64,000 nucleotides of DNA from Warburgia ugandensis (GCA_035236585.1 CP141134.1:22560414-22624413), one strand, 5' to 3'; positions 23,701 to 35,770 are shown, counted from the first letter of the stretch. Notes: generated by a model from the letters alone, not told the origin. Numbers and translations: made by a program.

Positions 23701-24499
23701 TTGAATCAAGAAAATGACTGATGGATATTGATTGCCTTATAGCAATGAACAAGATGGTTTGCTCGGATCACCAATCAGGGTTGTTGATTTCTCTGCCGAA
23801 CATAATCTTCCCTGCACACTTTCTCTATCAGTGTTCTTCTTCTTGCTGGAGTAAATGGCTTTTTTCCGGCAACCATAGCTCTCTCTCTCGTACTCCCACC
23901 TTTTCTTTCCTCCTCCCTTCTCTCTTCCTTCTCCCCCTCTTTTTCTTCTTTTCTTCTTCTTCTTTCTCCCCAACATCGGATTCCTTTTTCATCGAGTTCG
24001 GGTTCCCTCTGTTTGAGAACAGATCGTATGATTTGTTTTGTGTAATCACTTAAAGAGGGGGGTGCCATTATAAAAATGCCCCTACCTTTACGTTTTAGTT
24101 AATTTTCTATTTGTATTTAGATTAAAGCATCTTGTCATGATGATTTTCCACTTGTAACATCATGATTTCAGTAAAAAAAGGTGAGATTACGAATCATGAT
24201 GGTTTTCTGATATCCCTTTATTGTAGGATCCAAATTTCTACAAGTGGGTCTCATTGGTGAAATTACCAAACTACCCTTTATGAGAAAAATCACAATTTAT
24301 TCATTCGAACTCTGATTTTAGTAAAATTAATGTCGTTGAAATTGCCTTTCCTAGTACTATCCAAATATCAAGGTTTCGACACTTGATTCAATGTCCACCA
24401 AATTCCCACTCATAAAACTCCAAAATTATGAAAATTTCATTATTTCCCTTTTATCCCAATTTAACATTTTTAAAAATTTACCCAAATTGGGATATTACA
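20774..24499 (-). mobile_element. Solo LTR, 3.73 kb, TSD TCTTG
   Basis: The + strand starts TGTGACGACCTAGG and ends GGGATATTACA, so on the minus strand the LTR reads TGTAATATCCC to GTCGTCACA. A perfect TCTTG duplication lies at 20769-20773 and 24500-24504. It shares its ends and general layout with the LTRs at 2938, 44126, 48976 and 54154 but is longer and much diverged inside. It is non-coding: the frames at 23721-24068 fall in a CT-rich stretch open on both strands. A weak TATA-like site at 24067-24076 would place U3 at about 24080-24499. No PBS, polypurine tract or partner LTR is found, so it is best read as a solo LTR. Confidence 0.88.
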
Positions 24500-24504
24500 T
24501 CTTG
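24500..24504. repeat. Target-site duplication TCTTG, right copy
   Basis: Partner of 20769-20773. Confidence 0.88.
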
Positions 24505-25107
24505 TTCACCAATAGACCTTTAATGTAAAAGGGAAACAATGAATTTGTACTCTTTGTTTCTTTTTGGAAAGACAAAAAAGAAAAACTTATACCAAGAAAA
24601 TATCAATTAGTCAAATTTTTTTTTTTACCTTCTGAAGATGTTCTATACTAAGAACAATGCTATGAAGGAATTCATGGTCGCATTTCTTGGGACAAATATT
24701 TTGTGGGGCCCTCATATTGTCACCCGAGCATGATCTGATCTACTATTCTAATAGCTAGTCACAAAGTCATTCTAATGCTTTTGATTTAGTGTCTGATTGG
24801 ATGATCTAGATTCCTAATCCACAAATTCTTGTTTAGCATTCCTTTAGCTAAATTTGAAAATTTTAAATTTTATTTGATTAGATCTTATGAAAAGGATATC
24901 AATTTGACATGGGACTAGAAAGCATCTCAAGCACCTATTATTTACTTTACAAGATTAGCAACATATGGATCAAGAATGCATATATATTAATTTAAAGGAA
25001 CAATTAGTCTCACATCACCCTTTATACAAGATAATGAAGAGGGGACTAAGTAAAAGATAGGGACTAATAGTGCCACATTGCCTCTTGTGGACAGTGAGAG
25101 ACATCCT

Positions 25108-25115
25108 TATATAAA
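25108..25115 (+). promoter_or_regulatory. Possible retroelement TATA box
   Basis: TATATAAA in a setting of ttgtggacagtgagagacat upstream and ggggatgcctcc downstream. With AATAAA 530 bases further on, it could define an LTR R region or a small non-coding transcript. No element ends are established. Confidence 0.25.
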
Positions 25116-27296
25116 GGGGATGCCTCCTAAGCCTCATTTTTCCAATTTTTAAATTTAAAATTTCTATGAAGGTGCTCTACTAGATTTATTTATTTATTTT
25201 TTTTCAGGGGGGGAGTGGGGAAAGGAGGTGGAGTTTTGAGGGGTGCTCTATGAAGGGTTTTGGACATCAAAGACTTGATTAGCTCTAGATGACTCAAGTT
25301 GAGTCTCTGTAAGATCTCTCTCTCTCTCTACAAATTCAAGTTGAGCTCTTTTAGACCTTGATTATTCTTCAGGTTCCTTAGGCTCATTGAGACACTACTT
25401 GTGATATTTAGATTATCATACCCTTAGGGAATCAAAATCTAAAGATGAGTTTTCATACTCTTTAGGACTGGGAGCTTATGATTACCAAATGGTCTTCCTG
25501 TTTAACTGTTGACATCTATAAAGAAAATTTTGTCCTTTTTAAGACAAAAACTTATGGTTTTCTAGATCGTCATACTCTTTGAGACTTGAGATATTAATGT
25601 GTAATAGGAGAAGTATTGTAATACTATTATTATTATTATCAATAAAATGGGTCATTTTTCTATTATCTTTAGTTAATTGACTTATGACTAAGTGATGGTT
25701 GAGGCATCATAATATCAAAAAAGAGACTATAAGTTGGTTCATTTAAGAAGCTTGAGAAGCTAGGAATATGCAAAGGTCATGAAATTGGACAAGTGGACTA
25801 AGTGATAGGTGTATGGCTAGAGAGTAAATAGTTGATAAGGGTAGACTCCTAGATGAAGATGCATTATAATTGGTGATCAAATGATTAGAAGAAAGGAGGA
25901 ATGGATAATATAATTACTTGTCCATGTGTAGGCTCTTAGAAAAACCTAATGATTATTAAGCTATGACTAAATGATAAGACCGAGGTAGAAGATACCTATT
26001 AATGCATATAAGTGTATAATAAGGTTTCTTACAATGAATGATTAACAAGTAATGATGAGGCTTATGTCATTCATGAAAATAAGAGATTTGGTTAGAGGTT
26101 GAGATGGAAGATAAGACATAGGAAAGATAAATGGAGGCTTATCACATGGGCTGCATTCATGGCAAGCCTTGTCCAAGAATAGACCACCCAAGCATGAGAT
26201 AGGCCAACAAATGATGGGGCTTGGCCTTGCATGAAGGATAGTTCCATAAGTAATCATGGCATCCCATTTGAGGAAGCAAGAAGGATATAAATCATGTTAG
26301 ATGGGGAACTCTCCTTGCTATTTACTCCACATGTCTAGCCTATGGAGTGATTGTAGCTAAGGAAAACCAAAGAGATAAGAAGAAAAACTAAAGATGAAAG
26401 AGAGGAAGCTAGGGTAAGAAGAAGAGAGAAGAGGCTGAAGAAGTGAGAAAAGTGGTGCATGGTCTAGGAGAAGCATTTGCACACCTTTGATGCTTCGAAC
26501 TCCATGGTTTTGGAGCTTAAGAACATTACCAAACTGTACTAATTTGGAGCACTTATACTAGGCACAAGGGCACTTGGAAATTTTCTAACATGATCGTGAT
26601 CTATCTTCTATAAAAACTTGACACCAACTTGAGATTTTGGATGGATTTTAAGCATTAGACACTTGATTTCCAATGTGATTTGTGGATGGTTGGACATGTA
26701 AATGCTTAAACTTTTCACATATTGGGGCATAACTTGCACTTGCTATTCTTGGCATCTTATAGCATGAATCCATGGCTTGTATATGATGCTTTTTATGAAT
26801 GAGTAGAAATGTTGGTAGGAATCATGCTAAGGAATGCCACATTTGCAGGGGTGCAAATGACGCCACTTTTTGTTGGTTCTTTGATGTTTTCTTCCTTGAT
26901 TTAGGGAGCAAGTACATGCATGCTATTTTTATTTTTATTTTTTTTAATATCATGATCTATGATGTATATATGGTTCCTTGAATGGTGAGATTTTCTTGAA
27001 ATTCAAAGGGGAATTGGCATTGAAATGGAGCCATTTGCAAAGGTGAAAATGGCAACATCTTTGGTGACAAATTGGTTGTATTTGCTCATTAATTTGGAGC
27101 ATGATACATTTGCATTAATTAGCTTCTTTAAGCATATTTTCATGATGTTTGAATGAGACTTGAGATGATGGAATTGGTCTTGAAAACTCAATGAATTAAA
27201 GCTTGCAAAAAGGAACCTTTTGAAGGCTAAAAGTGGCATTGGATTAGGGCTATTTTCATGCCCAATTTTGGATGATCAAAATTAATAAATTATTGA

Positions 27297-27300
<4 letters not shown>

Positions 27301-27333
<33 letters not shown>
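27301..27333. repeat. (ATT)n microsatellite
   Basis: Eleven uninterrupted ATT units. Confidence 0.97.
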
Positions 27334-28419
27334 TTATGATTTCATTCATAATCAAGTTAACTAATGAATGGATAGTTTGGATTTGGAAAATCTATGATTT
27401 TTCCTTTCTTCAAGGCCCCCAAAATCATAAATGTTTCTACAATCCCTCCAAAAAATGATACTTATATTTTGATGATCTAGGTAGGCCAAAGTGATGGAAA
27501 TCTTAGGAATTTCCTTGGATTATTCATACCCTGAACATCCACTATAAGTCTAATATATGAATTTATATTTAAAAGCTACTAAATTCCATAACTTTTGAAT
27601 CACATTGCTAAGGCGATTCAACTAAAAACTCAAACTACTATAAAGTGCTTGAAACATGCGCTTCTAAAGAGCTCAGTTAAACACTGTTTGGCTATAAGAC
27701 TAAGTGGAGAATATGGAATAAATTGCAGATGACTATGGTGAGGAAAAGGCCTAAGTATTACTTTGGTCTTGGAGGAGAATTATGCACCAGAATGGCCATG
27801 GGAGTGAGTTACAAAAACCAAGTATGGGATCAATGTGACCCACTGCCATTGTTTATTTCGAAGGGTGAATTTCCTTAGGTGTGAAGCCCTAAAACATGGC
27901 TAAGACCATAGGGCATGGTGCTATTAAGATCTAATGAAACTAGGTGTAACATAAGTTACAGTGTTAATTAAGAGCACATTAATGACTGAATTTTCACCAA
28001 CTTAGGACATTGAAATATAATCCTATGACCCTATAGTGTGGTTGAACAAGAGGAGAATGTGACCTTAGTTTAAGGCCCAAAAGAGCATAGGTCATTGTCC
28101 CTAAATGGCATACGTGACTTAAGGACTACACATATTGAAACAATTGACCTTAAACTAATAGTTAATGAAAGAAATGTGGGTAACTTATAATAATGACAAG
28201 GGAAAGATTTCTGGTTTATTAATAAGTGATGGAAATGATATGGAATTGCTATGAAAATATTATGGAAATGCTATTGAAATATTATGAAAATGCTATGCAT
28301 TAGTATCCGTCAATTATAATATGAATCATCATAATCCATATAATTGTAAACCACTATTTTATATTACAATGGATAGTTAAAATATCATTTCACATGATCT
28401 TGAAATTGAATACTTTTTT

Positions 28420-29079
28420 TGTTTTAATTAAAACTCGTAAGCGCACAAATTGTTTGCAATATAGCATGCTAGTGAGGTCGATCCCACGAGGAGTTGAACT
28501 ATTGTGATGCTAGTGGTCCCTACTTTAACAAAATTCAAGAAATATTTCTTTTAATCTAAGTATGGAAATCAAACATGGAAATGGTAACTATGCATAAACA
28601 TGCTAAAATTGAAAACTTTCCTAATTGAAAACTTTCTAAATTGATGACTTTTCTAAACTATGAACTTTCTAAAAATGCATATAAGCAAAGTTCCTAAAGT
28701 GCAATTTTAACAACTTTCTTAACTTAACTTTCCTGAGTATGAAATTAACAACTAACCTAAGGGTGCATGCATTAAATAACTAATTTCCTAACCATTCAAT
28801 CTTCTAAATAAAGCACTTAAACTTATGGACAAGTAAACTTTAACAACTACACTCCATGTACAACATGCAAAAAAACTAATTAAGATCAACACTACTAAAC
28901 TACTTTCTAATCATGAATGAAACCAACAACACTAAACTACTTTCCCATCATGAATGAAAGCAACAACTTGAATCTTAATTAATCAACAAATTTTCAAATC
29001 CTAAAGTAGGCAATCTTACTTTAACATTAGCTAAGCAATCTAAAGAACTAATTGGGTTCTTTTTATGCAAAATTAAACA
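28420..29079 (-). mobile_element. 3' LTR of the Athila-type Ty3/gypsy relic
   Basis: On the minus strand it starts TGTTTAATTTTGCATAAAA at 29079 and ends TTTTAATTAAAACA at 28420. Near its end it has the gggatcgacctc block and gtgcgctt, shared with the LTRs at 36606 and 60691 (gatcgacctc, gtgtgcttg). A polypurine tract lies directly upstream on the minus strand, and the gypsy pol relic lies further upstream in the same orientation, so this is its 3' LTR. The flank at 28415-28419 is a T-run, so no duplication can be read. It is much shorter than its relatives (660 versus about 2,400-2,600 bases), indicating an internal deletion or a short-LTR subtype. Confidence 0.75.
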
Positions 29080-29095
29080 CTTACCACACCCCAAC
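29080..29095 (-). other. Polypurine tract of the gypsy relic
   Basis: On the minus strand the sequence reads gttggggtgtggtaag immediately before the LTR start, the G-rich tract expected for priming plus-strand synthesis. Athila-type elements have a similar ttggggtgtgg tract. Confidence 0.6.
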
Positions 29096-30839
29096 CAGCA
29101 TTTTGCTAGTCTCAAGCAAAACATGTGAAAAACCATTTTTGAAAACAAAGATACAAAGTGCCACTTTCATAGGTACTCACGATTGCATTTAGCACATGTA
29201 ACAAGCCTTGAAACCCCTAGGTTATCCCTAGTGAACAAGTTAAGCCTCGTGAGGATTTGCGGTGAATATACCCACAAAATTCCATAAGGTTGAGTTCCTT
29301 ATTTTATATCAGAGAATCCTTATTCATTAGCAATCTACTAGTTTTTTACAACTTAATGGAGAATATTGGCAATTTTACAAATCATACACATACTAAAGAC
29401 ATCTCATTCTTGTTACTTCTCAGAGTCATGTGTGTGTACAACCACATAAGTCAATACTCTAAAAAATGAAGCTCTCAAATATGGATTTAAACATATTTCT
29501 CAACAAGCTAATGGTTCACATAAATTTTTAAGTGCTAAAGTGATAAAGGAAAGTGATCCTTAAAAGTGGATCTTATTACTAAGAATAGTAGAGATAGTTT
29601 ACCCTAATTCCTTCTTTTTATATCCTCTTTAAGGCTATGTTCCACCTAAGATCTATAGGTTTTTAGATGGGACCAAACATAAGCTTGGGTAAGCTTTAGA
29701 AAAGAAGGTTGTAAGGATTTCAAAGGTTTAAAATCAAGTAGAGATCTTGTTTTTTATTGTTAGACTATTCTTATTTAGCTTTATTGAAGTGAATTTCCTC
29801 TATATTCTTATCTTTCAAATTTTTTATTTTTTATTTGTACTTCTTTCTTTTCACTTTTCTTTTTTCTTTTAACTTCTTTGAAAGAAACACTGCTAATTTT
29901 CCTCACTTCTTTTAACCTTTTGTCCTTTTTTGGACTTTTTCTACTAACCATACTCATTTTGACAATGGGCAATGGATGTTTATTTTATTGGTTTATTTTG
30001 GGTTAAGGTAAATTGGGTTAAAGAAGAAAAAGGCTTAATAATAGACTAAAAGGGTTAACTAGTGGTATATTGTATGAGGTAGGTTTTATGTCTCTGGGCT
30101 AAATAAAGATGACCTATATCATTTCCTAAGTTTCCTAAAGCCTATCAAATTCAATAAATTTTCTCGAATGAAAGATATTACTCCTATTTATTCTTGATAG
30201 TGAACCAAAACAAGAATAATAAGATCACACTAAATTATGTATGCAAGAGCCATGGAATTACTTATAACCCTTTGAAAATGAGGTATTCTTTCAACTTACT
30301 AGGTTATATGTCTCCATTAATTTTTCTCAAGGTCTCTATGTCATACCTCTCTATTAGTCTTGACAATGTGTTGTGTGTAAATATTTTTTTAGAATTAACT
30401 TTCATAAAATGCTTCAACATATGAATAATATGCAAAAGTAATCATATAGACTCCCATTAAGAGTTAAAAACAGTAGAATTACTAAATTTTGAACATCCAT
30501 TTCTCATCACAGTAAGGGAACGCTTCCAAACATGGTTTTTTGTGTGTGAAAAACTCAAGAAAATCAAATTTTCTATATGCATCTACACCCTCCAACGTGA
30601 ATGAAACATTGTCCCCAATATTTGGAAACATAGGACTCTATATGGAAAGATGTAAAAGATGGAAATTTTAAAAACATTTGGGTTGCCTCTCAAGTAGTAC
30701 TAAGTTTTACATCTTCAACTAGACATAATGATGCGTTCAAGGATGATTCTGCAAGGGCTATGAAAAAGTCTAAGGTGGGTCATGATAGTGAGGTGCCTCT
30801 AGCAATATCTCCTCAATCTCAAGGTTAGGCATTTCTAGG
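29096..30839 (-). mobile_element. Non-coding 3' part of the gypsy relic
   Basis: Lies between the pol relic and the 3' LTR. The gggttgcctctcaagtagta phrase at 30681-30700 resembles a phrase commonly found just after the integrase in plant Athila-type elements. No env-like frame is intact; the frame at 30194-30424 on the + strand has no recognised domain. Confidence 0.55.
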
Positions 30840-31245
30840 AAAGGTTTCAACCTTTGACTATTAACTTTTTAGATCTCCCCATCTCAATCTCAATGGCTCT
30901 ATGAGGATAGACTATGCATACTATGTAAGGTCTTGTCCATTTAGATATAAGTTTTCTTGGGAAGAGATGCAGTCTAGAGCTATACAATAAGACCTTTCAT
31001 CTAGGTGTGAAGGATTTTCTTAAGATTTGGCGATCATGTGTAACCTTCATCTGGTCTTTGTATAATCATGCAAAGTCATATGTATCTTTCCTCAATTCCT
31101 CCAACTCATTGAATTGGAACTTTTGGTTGGTCTTAGAAGAATCTAAGTAAAAATTGAGCTTTTTGATAGCCTACTATGCTTTGTGCTCTAACTCAACTAG
31201 TTAGTGATAGGCCTTATCATAGATCACGTGATGTAAGATAAGCCA
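30840..31245 (-). pseudogene. Ty3/gypsy integrase, C-terminal part
   Basis: The minus strand gives, with stops, LVELEHKA then [33 protein letters not shown] and [10 protein letters not shown], the usual C-terminal landmarks of Athila-type integrases in the usual order. It resumes just after the point where the core domain at 31846-32440 breaks off, so both parts belonged to one gene before foreign DNA was inserted between them. Confidence 0.8.
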
Positions 31246-31845
31246 CCTAGGGCAGTGCCAGGGTTCCATTAGTGTGATCAATTTCATAAGACTTCTTTAC
31301 CTGATTTGGAGTACAGTCAACGTTTCACGTGTGTTATCACTCGAAAAAGCCATAAAAAGAACTCACTCACAACTAACTTTACACCTCAAGCATCATAGCA
31401 ATAGTAAATAGTTAACCAAAGACAAGTAAGTAGTTCAGTAGTCTTTCCTCTAATAACTCTCGGGCCTGGTCATTGCGACCCCCTTTACAAGGAGTCACCC
31501 CTTCTCCCAAAGTTATGGGGCTATTTTGCCAAGTTCCTTAGAAAGAGTTGTCTCACGCCCCTAGGTATTCTCTAACTACCCACCTGTGTCAGTTTTGGGT
31601 ATAGGTACCCTTTTATGGAGGTTGTTTGAGCTTTTCCTAGGAGTATGGAAGGGGTTACTTCAATACCATAGCGCCTGAAAAGGGATGGGGAACTCTAATG
31701 TATGGGAAGGGCATGGAGCCCTATGGAGTAAGGGCCTTCCCTTTGAGGAAAAGGAGGGAAACAGATACTCAATTTAAAGTGAATAAATATAATTCCATAC
31801 TCGATCTAATAGATACATATAGAATTCTATGAAAAACCATATTTG
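31246..31845. other. Foreign DNA splitting the integrase, includes plastid DNA
   Basis: Integrase homology stops at about 31846 (after TSGQVEVSNREIK and a few more residues) and resumes at about 31245 with LVELEHKA. The roughly 600 bases between do not fit a gypsy element. The middle is a plastid 23S rRNA fragment. The flanking parts (31246-31458 and 31678-31845) are of unknown origin; the block at 31690-31850 has a look I associate with plastid intron sequence, but I cannot confirm it. Confidence 0.65.
31459..31677 (-). pseudogene. rrn23: Nuclear copy of a plastid 23S rRNA (rrn23) fragment
   Basis: The + strand matches the reverse complement of plastid 23S rRNA over about 220 bases, with runs such as ccccttctcccaaagtta, ggctattttgcc, cccctaggtattctct and cccacctgtgtc. 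The differences I can judge from memory are mostly C-to-T or G-to-A at former CG sites, for example gtcagttttgggtatagg where the plastid gene has CGs. This is the pattern of methylated nuclear plastid DNA. The presence of the gttgtctca-gcgcccctaggtatt type block fits plastid rather than mitochondrial rRNA. It is a fragment and cannot make rRNA. Confidence 0.88.
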
Positions 31846-32440
31846 AAGCATTGTTAAGTCTTGTAGACTAGTCTTTCCTACTTGGATTGACTGTCTTCTC
31901 TAGATTCCACTTGATCTCCCTATTGGATACCTCTACTTGGCCACTAGTCTACTAGTGGTATGAGGTGGCTATCCTATAGTTAACACCATACTTTTTCATT
32001 AAATTTTCACATACTTTATTACACAAGGGTTTCCCCCATCACTTATTATGACTCTTGGAGTACCAAACCTTGCAAAGATATTTTCTTTTAAGAATTTTAC
32101 AACAACTTATGGCCATTATTTTGTAGGGTATAGCCTCCACCCACTTGAACATGTAGTTCACTCCCACTAGGATGTAATGATTTTCAAAAGAATTAGGAAA
32201 GGGTATGGCCTCCACATGCATGAGCATGATAGAAGGAGATGATTTTATTATGCTCACTATTGGGTATGCATCTCCTAATCACCTGATCGGGATAGTACTT
32301 GAATAAGTACGGGTCATCCCAATTAAAATATCTAACCTTAGTCAAGAATCTTTTCTTATCCTATTTGGTCCAATGAATATGCATTTGTCCTGTAACAAGA
32401 TAATTTACAATATCACCAAACCAAAGTAATTGGAAAATAT
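31846..32440 (-). pseudogene. Ty3/gypsy integrase, N-terminal and core part
   Basis: In order, the minus strand shows DIVNYLVTG, VRYFNWDDPYLFKY, PDQVIRRC, a remnant of the HHCC zinc region (FYHAHACGGH), then YILVGVNYMFKWVEAIPYK and KKYGVNYRIATSYH. Residues between the zinc region and the core are missing, an internal deletion of roughly 150 bases. The first catalytic Asp is Asn (VNY, codon at 32156-32158) and the second catalytic region is degraded. Stops occur throughout, so it is inactive. Confidence 0.85.
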
Positions 32441-32479
32441 GCAATAACTAGAAGGATTCAGTTATAGGCATGTCATCAC

Positions 32480-32960
32480 TAGTATGTTACACCACTAATC
32501 TGAATAAGTAGTCTACTATGACATTTTTGGAACCTTTCTTGTGCCAAATTTCTATGTCAAACTCTTGTAGGAGTAGTGTCCAATAGATCAACCTAGGTTT
32601 TGCATCATTTTTATAAAGGAGGTACTTTAAAGCTGCATGATTCAAGTACACTATAACTTTAGACCCTACCAAATAAGATCTAAACTTATCCAAAGCAAAC
32701 ACTATAGCTAATAGCTCTTTCTTTGTGGCAGATTAATTGAGTTGTGTGTCATTTAGTATTTTACTAGCATGCTGTATCACATGGAGAAGTTTATCAGTGT
32801 GATGTCCAAAACAGCTCCAATCACATAATCTGATGTATCACACATTATCTTAAATGGTGCGTTCCAATTTGGCAGTCAAATAATGGGTGTAGTAGTCAAC
32901 TCAGCCTTAAGTCACTCAAATGCTTTCTTATAGTCCTCATCAATGTAAAAGATCGCCTCC
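32480..32960 (-). pseudogene. Ty3/gypsy RNase H domain relic
   Basis: The minus strand includes [20 protein letters not shown] followed by [23 protein letters not shown] and a degraded VDYLFRL, typical of the RNase H region of plant Ty3/gypsy elements. In the usual YTDHAAL motif the Asp is Asn here. Upstream, ITLINFSM-type decayed sequence links it to the reverse transcriptase. Confidence 0.88.
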
Positions 32961-33400
32961 TTTGTAAGTAAATTACGCAAGGGCTTGGCAATTTCGCTAA
33001 AATCCTTGATGAATCATCTATAAAAGCCAACATGTTCTAGAAAGGAATGGATTTCTTTCACCGCCCTTAGTGGAGGAAGGTTGGCTATTAAATCTACTTT
33101 TGCCTTATCAACTTTTATCCCATTGAGTGATATTATGTGGCCTACAACTATCCCACTTTGTACCATAAAATGACACTTTTTCTAGTTTAAAACAAGACTC
33201 TTCTCTTGATACCTTGCAAGAACTAACTTTAAGTAGTCCAAGCACTCATCAAATGATGACCCAAATACTAAGAAGTTATCCATAAACACCTCAAGAAATG
33301 TTTCTACCATATCAAAGAAAATGCTCAACATACACCTCTGAAATGTTGCAAGAATGTTAGAAAGTCCAAAAGGCATACATTAGTAAGGTCCATTGGCCAT
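32960..33400 (-). pseudogene. Ty3/gypsy reverse transcriptase relic (Athila type)
   Basis: Starts with MPFGLSNILATFQRCMLSIF and continues VFMDNFLVFGSSFDECLDYL, then after a stop KCHFMVQSGIVVGHIIS and NGIKVDKAKVDLI. The YMDD-box equivalent reads FMDN (33275-33286); loss of the last Asp would abolish catalysis. The N-terminal half of the domain, protease and gag are absent: homology ends at about 33400, shortly before CACTA-type sequence. The element is therefore 5'-truncated. Confidence 0.9.
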
Positions 33401-33589
33401 TGCACTACCACTCTACAAATGTTGCCGAGGTCAATGAATAGGTAAAGTACATCTTAGGCCTAAAAAAGGCTCATGCATCATTCAAGAAGTTGCATAGAAG
33501 AAATAATTATTACTGCCATGAAAAAAGAACATGTGATGTCAAGTATTTTAGAAGTAGATATTTACATATACCCCATGTAGAAGAAAAAG

Positions 33590-35770
33590 AGATGGTGGGA
33601 GTTGATCACATTGGAAAACTTGAAATAAGTCCTTTGTCATAAGTGGCACTTCAACAATGACATCAGCAAGCACTCCCCCTTGATCTATATGAGTTTGATT
33701 TTCCTATTTTTGTTCATGAATCCATAGAGTAACCTGAGGGGTAGAGGTATATTAGGTGGGACTTCCACATGATCCATAAATGGCTGCTGTAATAGTTGAA
33801 GATATTTTTAGTTAATTAATATCAATCAATGAAGACATTTAATTTTATGATGAAAAATAAACATAAATAATAGTACCGATTCCATTGGTATGATGACATT
33901 AGCTAATGGTACAATGGTGGGTTGATTAACCTTAGATACAGTTAGTAAAGAATTAAACTAAGGTCTCTAGCTAAAAAATATTGTTGAGAAAGGTACTAAA
34001 CAAACATATATACCATGCACTCTATGGGAATGACAAATGTTAAGGGGCAAGCAATGAGATATGCAACTGCCTGCCCAACCATTACAATAATTTTCATTTA
34101 TAAAGGAAAAGGTAGAATGGCATTCACATTCAAAGCCATGGTAATGGGCACATGCTTATTATGTGGAGGCATACTAATTTCATGCAAAATGGTTGGTTCA
34201 TGCGCTTACAATGAACCAACTACATTGAAATTAATAGGCATTGATGCACCTACAAATTAGAAATGCATCATGCATTAGAGAGAATAAGATGGGATAATTA
34301 TAGAAGGATAATTAAAAAGTTTCAATGTCTTCGTATATACCTCCTTGGCCAAAATTACTCTTTTTGAGGGCAAAGGTTGTCCTTCATGGACATCTTCAGT
34401 AGGAGAACTGCAACTAGCATTCGATGGAGGTACAGGGTGTATAAGAATGAGGTTCAAGGGAATGAGAGACTATCTCCAAGCCTCCCTCATGCAACTGCTT
34501 ATGTAGATCTACTTTTATTTTGTCACACGTCTCCTTATAGGTCTGCTCTTCTTCAATTGTAGGTATTTTTTGGCCAAAGAATTTGGAAGGAACAATATCG
34601 TGCCCTATACCCTTTACTTAGCTAGGGTGGTCCTTCTAGCCCATAGCCCTATACAAGATTTCATCATTGGCAGTAGTGCTACTTAGAGTTTTTGTACTCA
34701 TGCTTTCCTGCGTAAGAATACCCTACAAAATCTTATGTAGAAGGGCATTATCAGTTCAATTAATTAATTGTATAAAATTGAAGCTAGTTAGGGGTAGATA
34801 GGTGGAACCACTTATAGTGTAAGAAGCAACTTGTGCCATAGCTTCATTTGTGAGCATTTGGGTGTTATGGCCACTGAATGTGCCATCTTCTAGTGGAGGG
34901 AGTAGTCAATGGGATCCATAGTCCCAGCTTTCTTTTGTTGTTAAAGCATGAGACTATAGTTAGGTAATGAAACGTATATAATTTGAAAGGAATAAACTAT
35001 AACATATACATAATTTATGTTCTTCTAAACAGGCATAGCCCAACTTGCAGAGATAGTGTTGCATATTGGTTTCATGCACCTTTATCCCTCTCACACTTAT
35101 TGCCTGCACATTTGTATGCATGTAATCAAGTACAATAATCAGATGTTATAAATAAATAATTAAATGAAAGATTTTTTTTAGCACTTATCTCAAATCATTG
35201 GACATGTGATCTTTTACAAATTCATTTCACATATCCGAGCCAATGATGTTTGAATAAATGGTAGGAACTGTGTACAACCTTGACAGATCATTGACATATG
35301 GAACTATTTGTTGGCAAACAAGGTAGTTCTTCCATTTTCTCCATTGCTCACTAGGACCTTGCAAAGCATGCATCTTCTTGTACTGAGGTACCTTAAAGGG
35401 AGTCTACAAAGTATAAAGCATGTTAATATTATTGAAAATACGAATGTAAGGTATGTTATGAACTATGTAATACATAATATTTTTTCATACCTTCACCATC
35501 TCCCATATTGAATCTTTTATTATTGGTTGCATAGGTCTCTAATCATCAATCATGATAGGTGCCATGCTTCTTACTGCGGAGTAAAGAAAACTACTATAGG
35601 ATGTTGCACTCTTACCTATCTCTTGCCCCTTATAGTTGTATTGCACAATTTCTTAAATTCTCAGTGACTTTCTCATGATAACCTTTTACATCATTATTTG
35701 TCCTTTGCCATTTCTCTTTTGAGTGCTACAAAGGTTGGCCTCTTGTTCAAGTTCTTCATGTTGTTCATAT
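33590..35770 (-). pseudogene. CACTA (En/Spm) accessory transposase relic, Transposase_24-like, copy 2
   Basis: On the minus strand the blocks of the relic at 8960-11060 recur in the same order: an RKWKNYL block (about 35320), an EDGTFSGHNTQML block (about 34880), the KDHP...GIGHDIVPSKFFGQK block (about 34580-34630) and the VPPN-like block near 33750. The splice-donor-like GGTAAGA is also conserved (about 35614). Many stops and frameshifts are present. It is in the same orientation as the TNP2 relic further right, so both might derive from one CACTA element, but an Athila-like LTR and a minisatellite lie between and the link is not proven. Confidence 0.65.

Larger units (their letters stand above)
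24505..28419. other. No gene seen; probably old repeat debris
   Basis: No family-level coding match was found. A TATATAAA word at 25108-25115, in a context resembling LTR promoters (acatcc before it, aggggatgcctcc after it), is followed by AATAAA at 25641-25646. This could be a decayed LTR, but I could not find boundaries. A frame on the minus strand at 26042-26257 has no recognised domain. Confidence 0.35.

Noticed and set aside
23721-24068. Frames of 73-110 codons on both strands
   Set aside because: They lie in a CT-rich stretch of the solo LTR with low-complexity translation and no domain.
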